From Breoghania sp037026715 (GTDB lineage: Bacteria > Pseudomonadota > Alphaproteobacteria > Rhizobiales > Stappiaceae), in contig NZ_JBANCG010000005.1 of the NCBI RefSeq assembly GCF_037026715.1, positions 372,001-436,000 on the forward strand: a stretch of DNA of 64,000 nucleotides, given 5' to 3'. The translations under genes and the position numbers were made by a program. This document shows, piece by piece, positions 33,224 to 42,250 of the stretch (the first letter of the stretch is position 1; each line of letters starts with the position of its first letter). A model generated the notes under the pieces. That model did no database searches. It saw only the letters and a program-made list of their open reading frames with translations, and had not been told where the DNA came from.

Positions 33224-33727
33224 ATGGCCGAAGGCGATCGCCTCACCCACATCGACGCCTCGGGCGCCGCGAACATGGTCGACGTCGCCGAAAAGGCCGA
33301 CACGTCGCGCACGGCTACGGCGATCGGTTCGGTCTCCATGAAGCCGGAGACGCTGACGATGATCCTCTCGGGCAACGCCAAGAAGGGCGACGTGATCGCC
33401 ACCGCGCGAATTGCCGGGATCATGGCCGCCAAGCGCACCCACGAGCTCATTCCCCTGTGCCACCCGCTGGCGCTCTCCCGGGTCAGCGTCGAGATCGAGC
33501 CGGACGAGACGCTGCCCGGCCTGCACGTTAAAGCGACGGCAAAGGTGACCGGAAAGACCGGCGTGGAGATGGAGGCGCTGACAGCGGCGTCCGTTGCATG
33601 CCTGACGATTTACGACATGGCCAAGGCGGTGGACCGCTTCATGGTGCTTTCGGGCATCCAGGTGGTGGAAAAAAGCGGCGGGCAGTCCGGCGACTGGAAG
33701 GCACCCGGCTGGGCAGGCGCCGCCTGA
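33224..33727 (+). CDS. moaC: Cyclic pyranopterin monophosphate synthase
   Basis: A 167-residue MoaC, which completes conversion of GTP to cyclic pyranopterin monophosphate in molybdenum cofactor synthesis. Signature stretches are LIPLCHPLALSRVSVEIEP, GKTGVEMEALTAASVACLTI and the catalytic lysine region MAKAVDRFM. Placed between trpC and moeA, an arrangement typical of Hyphomicrobiales. Confidence 0.96.
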   Translation: MAEGDRLTHIDASGAANMVDVAEKADTSRTATAIGSVSMKPETLTMILSGNAKKGDVIATARIAGIMAAKRTHELIPLCHPLALSRVSVEIEPDETLPGLHVKATAKVTGKTGVEMEALTAASVACLTIYDMAKAVDRFMVLSGIQVVEKSGGQSGDWKAPGWAGAA

Positions 33728-33740
33728 GCGGAGCGAAAAG

Positions 33741-34946
33741 ATGGACCTCATTCCCGTTGCCGACGCTCTTGAGCGCCTTCTCGCCGGCGTCGTCCCCACG
33801 TCCGCCGAGCGCGTTGCTCTGGAACATGCCGCAGGCCGCACGCTCGCCGCGGATCTCGCCGCAACCCGCACCCAGCCGCCCTTTTCGGCATCCGCCATGG
33901 ACGGATATGCGGTGCGCGCGGCAGACCTTGCGACGATCCCACGTGACCTGAAGATCATTGGCGAAGCCCCTGCCGGACATGGCTTTTCCGGAACCGTTGC
34001 ATCTGGCGAGGCGGTTCGGATCTTCACCGGCGCGCCGCTGCCCGAAGGTGCCGACACCATTCTCATCCAGGAAAACGCCGAACGTTCCGGCGATATCGTG
34101 AAGGCTCTGGAAGCCCCCGCGCGAGGCACCTACGTGCGGCGCGCGGGGCTCGATTTCAGCGAGGGCGACGTGCTGCTGAAGACGGGCACGACGCTCGATT
34201 ATCGCGCTCTGGCACTCGCCGCCGCCATGAACCACAGTCACGTTTCCCTCAGACGCCGCCCGCGCGTCGCGGTTCTGGCAACGGGAGACGAACTGGTGGA
34301 GCCGGGCGACGTTCCGGGGGCGGATCAGATTGTCGCCTCCAACCAGTACGGCATCGCCGCACTTGTGGAAGCCTGCGGCGGCGTGGCCCGCCGCCTCGGC
34401 ATATCGCGCGACGATGAGACCGAGCTGGCCGGCTATGTGAGTGAGGCGCTTTCCTGGGACGCGGATGTTCTGGTGACCCTGGGAGGCGCGTCCGTCGGCG
34501 ACCACGATCTCGTCCAGGCAACGCTTGGCAATCAGGGCATGGAACTGGCATTCTGGCGCATCGCCATGCGACCGGGCAAACCGCTGATGGCCGGGCATCT
34601 GGGACCGATGCGCGTATTGGGGCTGCCGGGAAACCCGGTTTCCAGCCTCGTTTGCGGCCACCTATTCCTGCGGCCCCTCCTTGCCGCTCTGCTGGGACGT
34701 CCTGTAGGAGCGGACCGGCCCGAACCGGCCATTATCGCCGCCCCGCTCGAACCGAATGACCGCCGCCAAGATTATCTGCGCGCGCGGCTTCACCGCAACG
34801 AGGCGGGCGTTCTGGTCGCGACCCCCTTCACCCAGCAGGATTCCTCCGTGCTCTCGTTCCTCGCTGCCGCCGACGGGCTCGTCATACGGCCGCCGCACGC
34901 GCCGGCGCTCGAGGCTGGCGATGCGGTGGAGGTCATCCGGTTCTAG
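33741..34946 (+). CDS. moeA: Molybdopterin molybdotransferase
   Basis: A 401-residue MoeA that inserts molybdate into adenylylated molybdopterin. Motifs: PPFSASAMDGYAVRA, the MPT-binding region LATGDELVEPGDVPG, GGASVGDHDL, and RPGKPLMAGHLG with LGLPGNPVSS. It begins 14 nt after moaC and closes the trpD-trpC-moaC-moeA unit. Confidence 0.95.
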   Translation: MDLIPVADALERLLAGVVPTSAERVALEHAAGRTLAADLAATRTQPPFSASAMDGYAVRAADLATIPRDLKIIGEAPAGHGFSGTVASGEAVRIFTGAPLPEGADTILIQENAERSGDIVKALEAPARGTYVRRAGLDFSEGDVLLKTGTTLDYRALALAAAMNHSHVSLRRRPRVAVLATGDELVEPGDVPGADQIVASNQYGIAALVEACGGVARRLGISRDDETELAGYVSEALSWDADVLVTLGGASVGDHDLVQATLGNQGMELAFWRIAMRPGKPLMAGHLGPMRVLGLPGNPVSSLVCGHLFLRPLLAALLGRPVGADRPEPAIIAAPLEPNDRRQDYLRARLHRNEAGVLVATPFTQQDSSVLSFLAAADGLVIRPPHAPALEAGDAVEVIRF

Positions 34947-35316
34947 CCGTCTTCCCGTGTCGACGGGGCAAGGGTATCGCTTTGCGCGCGAACGCCTGTG
35001 CGTGGAAAGCTCTTCCCTGTCGGAAACGACATGGGGCCATCAGACGCGTTTCCCGGCGTCCGCTTTGCTGTATAAGGATAGCGATCTGCTGGCTGGAGTG
35101 GCCGCCGCGTGCGGCCGGGCGGGGGTTCGCAACACGATAGCCCCGGCAATCCGGCGTTATTTTTTGTTCGAGCGAGCGAGACACTCCCTCCCACCGCCCT
35201 CGGGGTCTGCCGGGACGTCCTCCGGGAGCCCGCCGGGAGGCCCGCACGGAAACCGGCGGACCGAGGCCTAAAGATTGACGTAGCTCCGGCTGACCGAGGA
35301 TGCCCAGGATTTCGAC
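34947..35316. other. Noncoding gap between moeA and the ferredoxin-NADP reductase gene
   Basis: About 370 bp without a convincing gene. It contains a T-rich stretch at about 35158-35168 after a short GC inverted repeat (possible weak terminator of the moeA transcript) and a GTATAAGGATAG-like box near 35073 that could be part of a promoter. The reductase start codon has AGGATTTCGAC upstream. Confidence 0.4.
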
Positions 35317-36132
35317 ATGAACGTAATGACGCGCCCCGACGAACTCATCGCGCACGCGCCTGCCAACACCTACGTGCAGACGGTCACGGAAGTCACCCAT
35401 TACACCGAGCGCCTCTTCCGTTTTCGCATGACGCGTCCGGCCGAATTCCGCTTCCGTTCAGGCGAATTCGTGATGATCGGGCTGATGATCGACGGCAAGC
35501 CGCTGTTTCGCGCCTATTCCATCGCCAGCCCCGCCTGGGGCGAGGAGCTCGAGTTCTTCTCCATCAAGGTGCCCGACGGGCCTCTGACCTCGCATCTTCA
35601 GAACATCAAGGTGGGCGATGCCGTCTTGATGAAGAAGAAGCCCACCGGCACGCTCGTCAACGATGCGCTCATTCCCGGCAAGCGGCTCTACATGTTTTCC
35701 ACCGGCACCGGGATTGCCCCCTTTGCAAGCCTTATCCGCGAGCCGGAGACCTACGAGAAATTCGACGAGCTGATCCTGACCCACACATGCCGCGAAGTGG
35801 CGGAGCTGAAGTACGGTCTCGATCTTGTCGAGGAAATCCGCAATGACGAGATGCTGCGGGAGGTCCTGGATCCTTCCAAGCTGCGCCACTACACCTCCGT
35901 GACACGCGAGGATTATCCTTTCCGCGGCCGCATCACGGACCTTATCGCGAGCGGCAAGCTCTTCACCGACCTCGGCGTGCCGCCGCTCGACCCGGCCACG
36001 GATCGGGGCATGATCTGCGGCTCTATGGCGATGCTCAAGGATACCAAAGTCCTTCTGGAAAAGGCCGGATTGACCGAAGGCGCCAACAACCGTCCCGCGG
36101 AATTCGTCATCGAGCGCGCCTTTGCCGATTGA
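35317..36132 (+). CDS. fpr: Ferredoxin/flavodoxin--NADP reductase
   Basis: A 271-residue bacterial-type FNR, passing electrons between NADPH and ferredoxin or flavodoxin. FAD site: FRAYSIASPAWG (RxYS type); NADP part: GTGIAPFASLIREPETYE and MICGSMAMLKDTK; C-terminus ERAFAD with the aromatic residue near the flavin typical of the class. In related bacteria the enzyme is involved in oxidative-stress defence. Single gene with its own terminator. Confidence 0.93.
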   Translation: MNVMTRPDELIAHAPANTYVQTVTEVTHYTERLFRFRMTRPAEFRFRSGEFVMIGLMIDGKPLFRAYSIASPAWGEELEFFSIKVPDGPLTSHLQNIKVGDAVLMKKKPTGTLVNDALIPGKRLYMFSTGTGIAPFASLIREPETYEKFDELILTHTCREVAELKYGLDLVEEIRNDEMLREVLDPSKLRHYTSVTREDYPFRGRITDLIASGKLFTDLGVPPLDPATDRGMICGSMAMLKDTKVLLEKAGLTEGANNRPAEFVIERAFAD

Positions 36133-36155
36133 AGAATCAATGAATTGGAACCTTG

Positions 36156-36185
36156 AGGCCGGAGCAGCAATGCTTCGGCCTTTTT
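36156..36185 (+). terminator. Rho-independent terminator after fpr
   Basis: AGGCCGGAGCA (36156-36166) pairs with TGCTTCGGCCT (36171-36181) with one G-U pair and a GCAA tetraloop, followed by TTTTTC. It lies 24 nt after the reductase stop. Confidence 0.85.
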
Positions 36186-36404
36186 CGTCTGCGTCACCGT
36201 ACTGGAAGGAGCGCACGCCAGCGACGACACGTGCCATTTCGAGCCCCTGAACGGGACGTGATCGACCGGCAACGAACGCGCGATACCTACCTGTTTTCAA
36301 GTCCTTAAGCGCATACGCGCAAGCAAATTCCAGATCGCGCGACAACTGGGTTCGCGCGCCCGGTTGCCACACCACGGATGGTTAACTCGCCCTTAACCCT
36401 TGCG

Positions 36405-36419
36405 GAACACATATAGAAC
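36405..36419. promoter_or_regulatory. LexA (SOS) box upstream of lexA
   Basis: GAAC-ACATATA-GAAC, a direct repeat with exactly 7 bp between the tetramers, 54 bp before the lexA start; a degenerate third element (GTGC) follows after another 7 bp. GAAC-N7-GAAC (GTTC-N7-GTTC) is the known LexA site in alphaproteobacteria, so lexA is autoregulated. Confidence 0.85.
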
Positions 36420-36472
36420 GTGTAACGTGCCGTTCGCGTTTTGTACCAATACGGTTGCAAGCGAAGGACCCC

Positions 36473-37195
36473 ATGCTGACGCGCAAGCAATTCGAACTTT
36501 TGATGTTCATCCACGAGCGCCTGAAGGAAACGGGCGTTCCGCCGTCCTTCGACGAAATGAAGGATGCGCTCGACCTCAGGTCGAAATCGGGGATCCACCG
36601 TCTCATCACCGCTCTGGAAGAGCGCGGCTTCATCCGCCGCCTCCCCAACAGGGCGCGCGCTCTCGAGGTGGTACGGCTGCCGGATTCGGTTTCGCCAAGC
36701 TTTGCGGCCCAGCGCGGACGCGGGTTTTCGCCAAGCGTCATCGAAGGCTCCCTCGGCCGCACGCCAAAGGCTGTCGCGCCCCCCGCCTCGCAGAGCAGTG
36801 ACGAGGCGGCCGACGTCGCCACCATCCCCGTCATGGGCCGCATTGCGGCAGGCGTTCCGATTTCGGCGATTGAAACGCACAGCCATTCGATCTCGGTTCC
36901 CTTCGACATGCTTGGAAACGGGGACCATTTCGCGCTTGAGGTGCGAGGCGACTCCATGATCGAAGCCGGCATTCTCGACGGCGATACCGTTGTCATCAGG
37001 CGCGGCGAAACCGCCGAAAACGGAGACATCGTTGTCGCCCTGATCGACGACGAGGAAGCAACGCTGAAGCGCCTGCGCCGCAAGGGCGCCTCCATTGCGC
37101 TTGAGGCGGCCAACCCGGCTTACGAGACGCGCATTTTCGGCCCCGACCGCGTGCGGATCCAGGGGAAACTCGCCGCTCTTTTCCGGCGGTACTAG
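36473..37195 (+). CDS. lexA: SOS response repressor LexA
   Basis: A 240-residue LexA. The winged HTH at about 1-65 has PPSFDEMKDALDLRSKSGIH; the hinge is long, as usual in alphaproteobacteria. Self-cleavage elements are intact: Ala126-Gly127 bond in GRIAAGVPI, Ser161 in RGDSM and Lys199 in EEATLKR. RecA filaments trigger cleavage and derepress SOS genes. The same box architecture is found in front of a 32-residue membrane protein gene at 62863 in this window. Confidence 0.96.
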   Translation: MLTRKQFELLMFIHERLKETGVPPSFDEMKDALDLRSKSGIHRLITALEERGFIRRLPNRARALEVVRLPDSVSPSFAAQRGRGFSPSVIEGSLGRTPKAVAPPASQSSDEAADVATIPVMGRIAAGVPISAIETHSHSISVPFDMLGNGDHFALEVRGDSMIEAGILDGDTVVIRRGETAENGDIVVALIDDEEATLKRLRRKGASIALEAANPAYETRIFGPDRVRIQGKLAALFRRY

Positions 37196-37456
37196 ATCGA
37201 TTTTGGTCCTGGCGCTCCGGCACGGACGACAGGAAAGGGACTTCATAACAGGAACTTGAAGCATTTTGCGGTGTGATTGATTCAGTCTGACAAGACCGCG
37301 CCCGTGCGGCAGGTCATCGACTGCCGGGCATTTGCCCTGATAGGCTGTCGCTTGGATGCCGTTGCTTGGACACTGACAGGTTTCGGAAAATCCCGGCCGA
37401 TCAGGTCGGTTTCGGAATGAGCCGACGCCTTTGCCGTCCTTATTGGGGGCATTCGT

Positions 37457-40165
37457 CTATCGCGATTGTTCGCCCTGCTGTGCTGGCGTGGATTGCCAGG
37501 GCCGGCCGGCCGGATTTCGCGCGGTGACGAGGCGGCGAAGCCATCCCCGACGTGCCGCTGGTTCTGATGACGACGCCTTGCGACCGAGATAGAGCGCGAC
37601 AGCCCCGTGAGCGGCGAGATAGTTTTTGTCGAAGACAAGTGCCTGTTCTTTGCAATCATCCGGGGCGGTGAGATGGCTAACGATCACATCGGCGCGCAGA
37701 CAGTCTTCGGCGAAGGCATCCGGCCGGCTGACGCGCGAAAGAATAATCGAGATGCGTTCGCCGGAGCCTCCCGACCGGTCCTTCCGCGATAAGGGCTCCG
37801 ATGCGATCGGCGCCGATGCGATCGTCGAAGGTGCAACTCCCGCGCCTGCGTTTGCGGTGCGCTTCGGGGTGCCGGCATGTGTCGGGGTGGCGGCATGCTG
37901 CGCCTCTCTTTCAGCCGCAGGCGCCCCGGCGGGGACGGGTTCCGCGGTAGCGAAACTGCGAACGGGCGATTTGATGCGCCACGCAAACTGACCTGTACCG
38001 GCGGGAGATTTGTCTGCCACCGCGGAGAAAGCCATCGATGGAGAAGCAGTCATTTCCGATGCTGTCCGCGAGGCAACCGCGAGTTTCTCGCCAAAGCGGC
38101 GACCGGCGATGATATCCGCGCCGGGTGTCTCGCGTTGCGATACCGCTTCAACAGGAGGGAGGGCTGCTTTGATAATGCAAGCTTTTTCATCGCAATTCAT
38201 GACGCCGGAGCCGGCTTTTCGCTCTGCAAGGGCCGCTGCATCGCCGTCCGCACGCAACCAGATCTCCGCCTCAAATTTGCCGCCCGAACCAAGCGCAACC
38301 GCCAGCGGACCTTGCTGCGTGCGCACCGCGACGGTTCGCCCGTCCTCGCTGACGAGTATGTCCGGTCGCTGGTACGCGAAAGCGACGACGACGGCTGCAG
38401 CAATGGGGAGGATGCCAAGAAGGCGCCAGCGGCTTGTCCAAAGGGCCAGCCACAAGAGCCCTGCCACCGAAAGGATGGCCGGGGCATCGCCAATGGCGCC
38501 GACGACACCGCTTCCCGGCGTCCATTCGGCGATCTTGGCCGCGATCGCCAGCATCCCGTCGATGCCAAGCCCCATCGGTTGGAGCGCGAGCGGATCAAGA
38601 CCAAACGGCATGGCCAGGACGGTCGCGACGGCGAACGGCATGATCAGAAGACTGACAAGAGGCATCGCCGCCATGTTCGCCAGAAGCCCAAGAGGGCTGG
38701 CGCGATGGAAGTGACTGAGCGCAATGGGCCCGGTTGCGAATCCGGCAATAAGCGAAGTCATAGCAAGGCCGCTCGCCCAAAAGACGACAAAGCGCAGGAT
38801 GGAGGCGACCTTGGAGCGACCGGCAAGTTCGGCGGCGTCTACCCCTTGCGATGTCTTGCGCCATACAAACCAGGCGCGATAGGCTGCGACGAGCGCGATG
38901 ACGGCCGCAAACGACATCTGGAAGCCGGGCTGCAGCAGGGCCTCGGGTGTGAGCACCAGGACAATTGCCGCGGCCAGAGCGACGGAGCGCATCGTCACCG
39001 CCGGCCGGCCGGCAATCATCGCGATGAAGATCACGGCCGCCATGACATAGGCGCGCTGGGTCGCGATCGAGGCGCCGGAAATGACCAGATAGGCAGTCGC
39101 GGCGACCAGCGCGGCAGCAGCAGCCCAGCTGCGGATCGGGCGGCGCAGCGCGAGGCCCGGGCTGAGCGCGAGCCCGGCCCTCACAACGAAGAAGATCGCC
39201 CCCGCAACAAGGGCCATGTGCATGCCGGAAATGGCAAGCACGTGGGCAAGACCGGCGATGCGCAGGTTCTCCTGACTGCCTTCGGATACCGCGCCGCGAT
39301 CCCCCACGATGAGCGCGGCGGCGATCGCGCCGGCATCTCCGGGGAGCGTCTGACGGATTCGCGCGCCGATGCGGCCGCGCATATCCGCGATCGCGGCCGT
39401 GATCTGGAGGCGCCAGCTTGCCGGCATGCCGAGCACTGCGGGCTTCGTGCGACCGTAGATGAAGCCATAGGCGCCAACGCGATCGAAATAGGCCGCCCGG
39501 TCGAACGCATAACCGCCGGGCATCACCGGGCCTTGCGGCGGCGAGAGCCGGGCGCGAAAGCTGATCGCCTGGCCCGGCAGAGGTTGAGGCAGCGCCCGGC
39601 CGGTCACGCGAATACGCGCGGGCAGCGCCGTCGGCTCAACGTCCGCAATGCGAGCGGGCCGGACCGTCAGCCGGTAGCCGTTTTCGCGCTGCTCCACATT
39701 TTCCACCCATCCTGCGACCTCCGCCGTCCGCTCTTTCGCGATGCGGGGCGCTGCCACGCTCCAGGTCCTGTGATTGGCGACGGCGAGCCCCAGAGCCAGG
39801 CTTGCCAGCACAAGGGACGCGACAGCCGCCTTGCCGCGCATTCGCCGCACCTGGGCGACAATCGCGATGCCGACGGCAAGGGGCACAGTTGCCCAGAGTT
39901 GCGGTTCGCGGGGAAGTTCGAAATAGGCCCATATGCCGCTGGCGAAGCAGACCACGAGCCACGGAAATCCGCGCCCGTTCTCAAGATCGCGAAAGGTGGC
40001 CGCAATGAAGGAAAGACGCGCGCGCTCCAGCCGCGCGACGAGGCGGCGGAAACGAGCGGCCCGCCGTATTCCGCCGAAATCATAGGCAGGAGGCCGGGAG
40101 GGCGGCTGCCGCTTCCCGATGACGCGCTTCAGACCATCCATCAGCCGCGTGCGGTCATTTCCCAT
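37457..40165 (-). CDS. comEC: ComEC/Rec2-family DNA uptake channel protein
   Basis: A protein of about 902 residues (ATG 40165; start not well supported). An N-terminal DUF4131-like membrane part is followed by the Competence domain with LRIAGLAHVLAISGMHMALV, the family signature, and about ten membrane helices. In naturally competent bacteria it passes single-stranded DNA into the cytoplasm. The usual C-terminal beta-lactamase-like domain is only partly recognisable (DILVSEDGRTVAVR ... ADVIVSHLTAP) and is split by an Ala/Pro/Thr-rich segment of about 120 residues. In most alphaproteobacteria its role is untested. Confidence 0.88.
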   Translation of the reverse strand: MGNDRTRLMDGLKRVIGKRQPPSRPPAYDFGGIRRAARFRRLVARLERARLSFIAATFRDLENGRGFPWLVVCFASGIWAYFELPREPQLWATVPLAVGIAIVAQVRRMRGKAAVASLVLASLALGLAVANHRTWSVAAPRIAKERTAEVAGWVENVEQRENGYRLTVRPARIADVEPTALPARIRVTGRALPQPLPGQAISFRARLSPPQGPVMPGGYAFDRAAYFDRVGAYGFIYGRTKPAVLGMPASWRLQITAAIADMRGRIGARIRQTLPGDAGAIAAALIVGDRGAVSEGSQENLRIAGLAHVLAISGMHMALVAGAIFFVVRAGLALSPGLALRRPIRSWAAAAALVAATAYLVISGASIATQRAYVMAAVIFIAMIAGRPAVTMRSVALAAAIVLVLTPEALLQPGFQMSFAAVIALVAAYRAWFVWRKTSQGVDAAELAGRSKVASILRFVVFWASGLAMTSLIAGFATGPIALSHFHRASPLGLLANMAAMPLVSLLIMPFAVATVLAMPFGLDPLALQPMGLGIDGMLAIAAKIAEWTPGSGVVGAIGDAPAILSVAGLLWLALWTSRWRLLGILPIAAAVVVAFAYQRPDILVSEDGRTVAVRTQQGPLAVALGSGGKFEAEIWLRADGDAAALAERKAGSGVMNCDEKACIIKAALPPVEAVSQRETPGADIIAGRRFGEKLAVASRTASEMTASPSMAFSAVADKSPAGTGQFAWRIKSPVRSFATAEPVPAGAPAAEREAQHAATPTHAGTPKRTANAGAGVAPSTIASAPIASEPLSRKDRSGGSGERISIILSRVSRPDAFAEDCLRADVIVSHLTAPDDCKEQALVFDKNYLAAHGAVALYLGRKASSSEPAARRGWLRRLVTARNPAGRPWQSTPAQQGEQSR

Positions 40166-40586
40166 AGCTGACCGGGTTGCGTGGCCGCGTGGCCCCGGGC
40201 GGGATCGAGACGCCCCTCCCTCACGGTCCACGTCCTCTCATCGATACTCCCCGCCGAAAGCGGGCCGCCGGAACGGCGGAAATCGGGACAATGTCAAAGT
40301 CATTGCATAGAATTATGCGGGTACGTGGCTTTACCTCCCTGCCGCAGCGCACCATGTAACAGGACACGATCCCATCGCATCCATTCGCGGCTCTTCTGCC
40401 CGCCGCGCCCCTATGCTACACCAACGCCCACCGCGATGCCGACCCGCCTTCTTCCTCCCGGAAAAGCGCTCGGGCCGGACGCCGCGACCTCGCGTCGATA
40501 CGCGTTCAAGTTCAATCGTCTGCAGACGTTTTTCGGGTCGCCTTTCGAGCCCCTGCAGATCGCCAGAAAGATACCGACACATCCTC
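40166..40586. other. Divergent noncoding region between comEC and gltX
   Basis: About 420 bp with no convincing gene. An AT-rich stretch (40298-40325, with TTGCATAGAATTATGC) is the likeliest promoter zone. The frame that leads into gltX from 40413 has no start signal and reads like noncoding sequence. Confidence 0.4.
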
Positions 40587-42008
40587 ATGTCCGAGATCGT
40601 CACCCGCTTTGCTCCCTCTCCCACCGGGTTCCTGCACATCGGCGGCGCCCGTACCGCGTTGTTCAACTGGCTCTATGCGCGCGGGCGCGGTGGCCGGATG
40701 CTGCTGCGCATCGAAGATACCGACCGCGAGCGTTCCACCGAGCCTGCTATCGCCGCAATTCTCGACGGCTTGCAGTGGCTTGGACTCGACTGGGATGGCG
40801 ACTGGATCTCCCAATACGAGCGGGCCGAGCGCCATCGCGAGATTGCCCGCGAACTGGTTGCCGCCGGCAAGGCCTACTATTGCTATGCCACGCAGGAAGA
40901 GCTCGCCGAGATGCGCGAGAAGGCGCGCGCCGAAGGCCGTCCGCCGCGTTATGACGGGCGCTGGCGCGACCGCGACGCGTCCGAGGCGCCGGCCGGCGTC
41001 GATCCGGTAATCCGTATCAAGGCGCCACGCGAGGGCGATACCGTCGTCGAAGACGAGGTCCAGGGACAGGTCCGCTTCCCGAACAAGGATCTGGACGATT
41101 TCATCCTGCTGCGGTCGGACGGCAACCCGACCTACATGCTGGCAGTGGTGGTGGACGATCACGACATGGGCGTCACCCACATTATTCGTGGCGACGACCA
41201 CCTGACCAACGCCGCACGGCAGGCGCTGATCTACGACGCCATGGGCTGGCAGGTTCCGGTGATGGCGCATATCCCGCTCATCCACGGGCCGGACGGCGCC
41301 AAGCTCTCCAAGCGTCACGGCGCTCTCGGCGTCGATGCCTACCGCGCCATGGGGTATCTGCCGCAGGCGATGCGCAACTATCTCGTTCGTCTCGGCTGGG
41401 CGCATGGCGACGACGAGATCATGAGCGATGCGCAGATGCTGGAGTGGTTTGACGTCACCGGCATCGGCAAGTCCGCCGCGCGCTTCGACTTCGTCAAGCT
41501 GGAGGCGCTCAACGGCCAGTACATGCGCGCCACGGAAGACGGCGAGCTGCATGCGGCGCTTAAGACCTTCCTGCCTTATGCGGAGAATGGCGCTGCCATC
41601 CTGGAGCGTTTGCAGGGCGATCCGGAGCTTGATGGCAAGCTGCTGGCTGCAATGCCGGGTCTCAAGGATCGCGCCAAGACGCTTGTGGAGCTTGCCGACA
41701 GTGCCGGTTACTTGTGGGCGCAGCGTCCCATCGCTCCGGACGAAAAGGCGGCCAAGCTCCTCGACGAGGACGGCCGCAACGTGCTGAAGGGCGTTCTTGC
41801 GAAACTTGAGGCCGTTTCGGAGTGGAGCGTGGAGCAAACCGACTCAGCCGTGCGCGCCTATGCCGAAGAGGCCGGTGTCAAGCTCGGTAAGGTCGCACAG
41901 CCTCTCCGCGCAGCGCTGACTGGCCGTACCACCTCGCCCGGAATCTTCGACGTGCTGGTCGTCCTGGGGCGCGACGAAGCCTTGGCCCGCATAAAGGATC
42001 AGATCTGA
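40587..42008 (+). CDS. gltX: Glutamyl-tRNA synthetase
   Basis: A 473-residue class I synthetase that charges tRNA-Glu. The HIGH motif is in APSPTGFLHIGGARTALFNW and the KMSKS motif in AKLSKRHGALG. Alphaproteobacteria often have two GltX copies, one of which may serve tRNA-Gln; which this is cannot be told by eye. It lies between comEC and gltA as in other Hyphomicrobiales. ATG 40587 is chosen by family length. Confidence 0.95.
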   Translation: MSEIVTRFAPSPTGFLHIGGARTALFNWLYARGRGGRMLLRIEDTDRERSTEPAIAAILDGLQWLGLDWDGDWISQYERAERHREIARELVAAGKAYYCYATQEELAEMREKARAEGRPPRYDGRWRDRDASEAPAGVDPVIRIKAPREGDTVVEDEVQGQVRFPNKDLDDFILLRSDGNPTYMLAVVVDDHDMGVTHIIRGDDHLTNAARQALIYDAMGWQVPVMAHIPLIHGPDGAKLSKRHGALGVDAYRAMGYLPQAMRNYLVRLGWAHGDDEIMSDAQMLEWFDVTGIGKSAARFDFVKLEALNGQYMRATEDGELHAALKTFLPYAENGAAILERLQGDPELDGKLLAAMPGLKDRAKTLVELADSAGYLWAQRPIAPDEKAAKLLDEDGRNVLKGVLAKLEAVSEWSVEQTDSAVRAYAEEAGVKLGKVAQPLRAALTGRTTSPGIFDVLVVLGRDEALARIKDQI

Positions 42009-42064
42009 AACCTTGCGTCTGAGGCGCCGGAATACTGCCTTTCGACCCAATAAATAACTTCCGT

Positions 42065-42087
42065 CCCTGAGGCAGCCTGCCTCAGGG
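42065..42087. terminator. Hairpin after gltX
   Basis: CCCTGAGGCA (42065-42074) and TGCCTCAGGG (42078-42087) form a perfect 10-bp stem with a 3-nt loop, 57 nt after the gltX stop. There is no T-run, so it may be an mRNA 3'-end stabiliser or a Rho-assisted terminator. Confidence 0.5.
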
Positions 42088-42250
42088 GCACCACCACCGA
42101 CTTTCCGTGCTGCTTGCGGCACCGCACCAAATGGGGTACGCAGACCGCGACAATTTTCCTCCCGCCGTTTCTCGGCTTGTCCGCCCGGTCCAGGAGCATG
42201 ACGTTCCCGAACGAACGCGGACCTTGGTCTCTTCCAGAAGGGGGTTCTTC

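Noticed and set aside
35109..35846. Plus-strand frame of 245 residues overlapping fpr
   Set aside because: Out-of-frame reading of the reductase gene with no start signal or motif.
37877..40171. Plus-strand frame of 764 residues opposite comEC
   Set aside because: Antisense shadow of a high-GC gene; Arg/Gly/Asp/His-rich, no motif.
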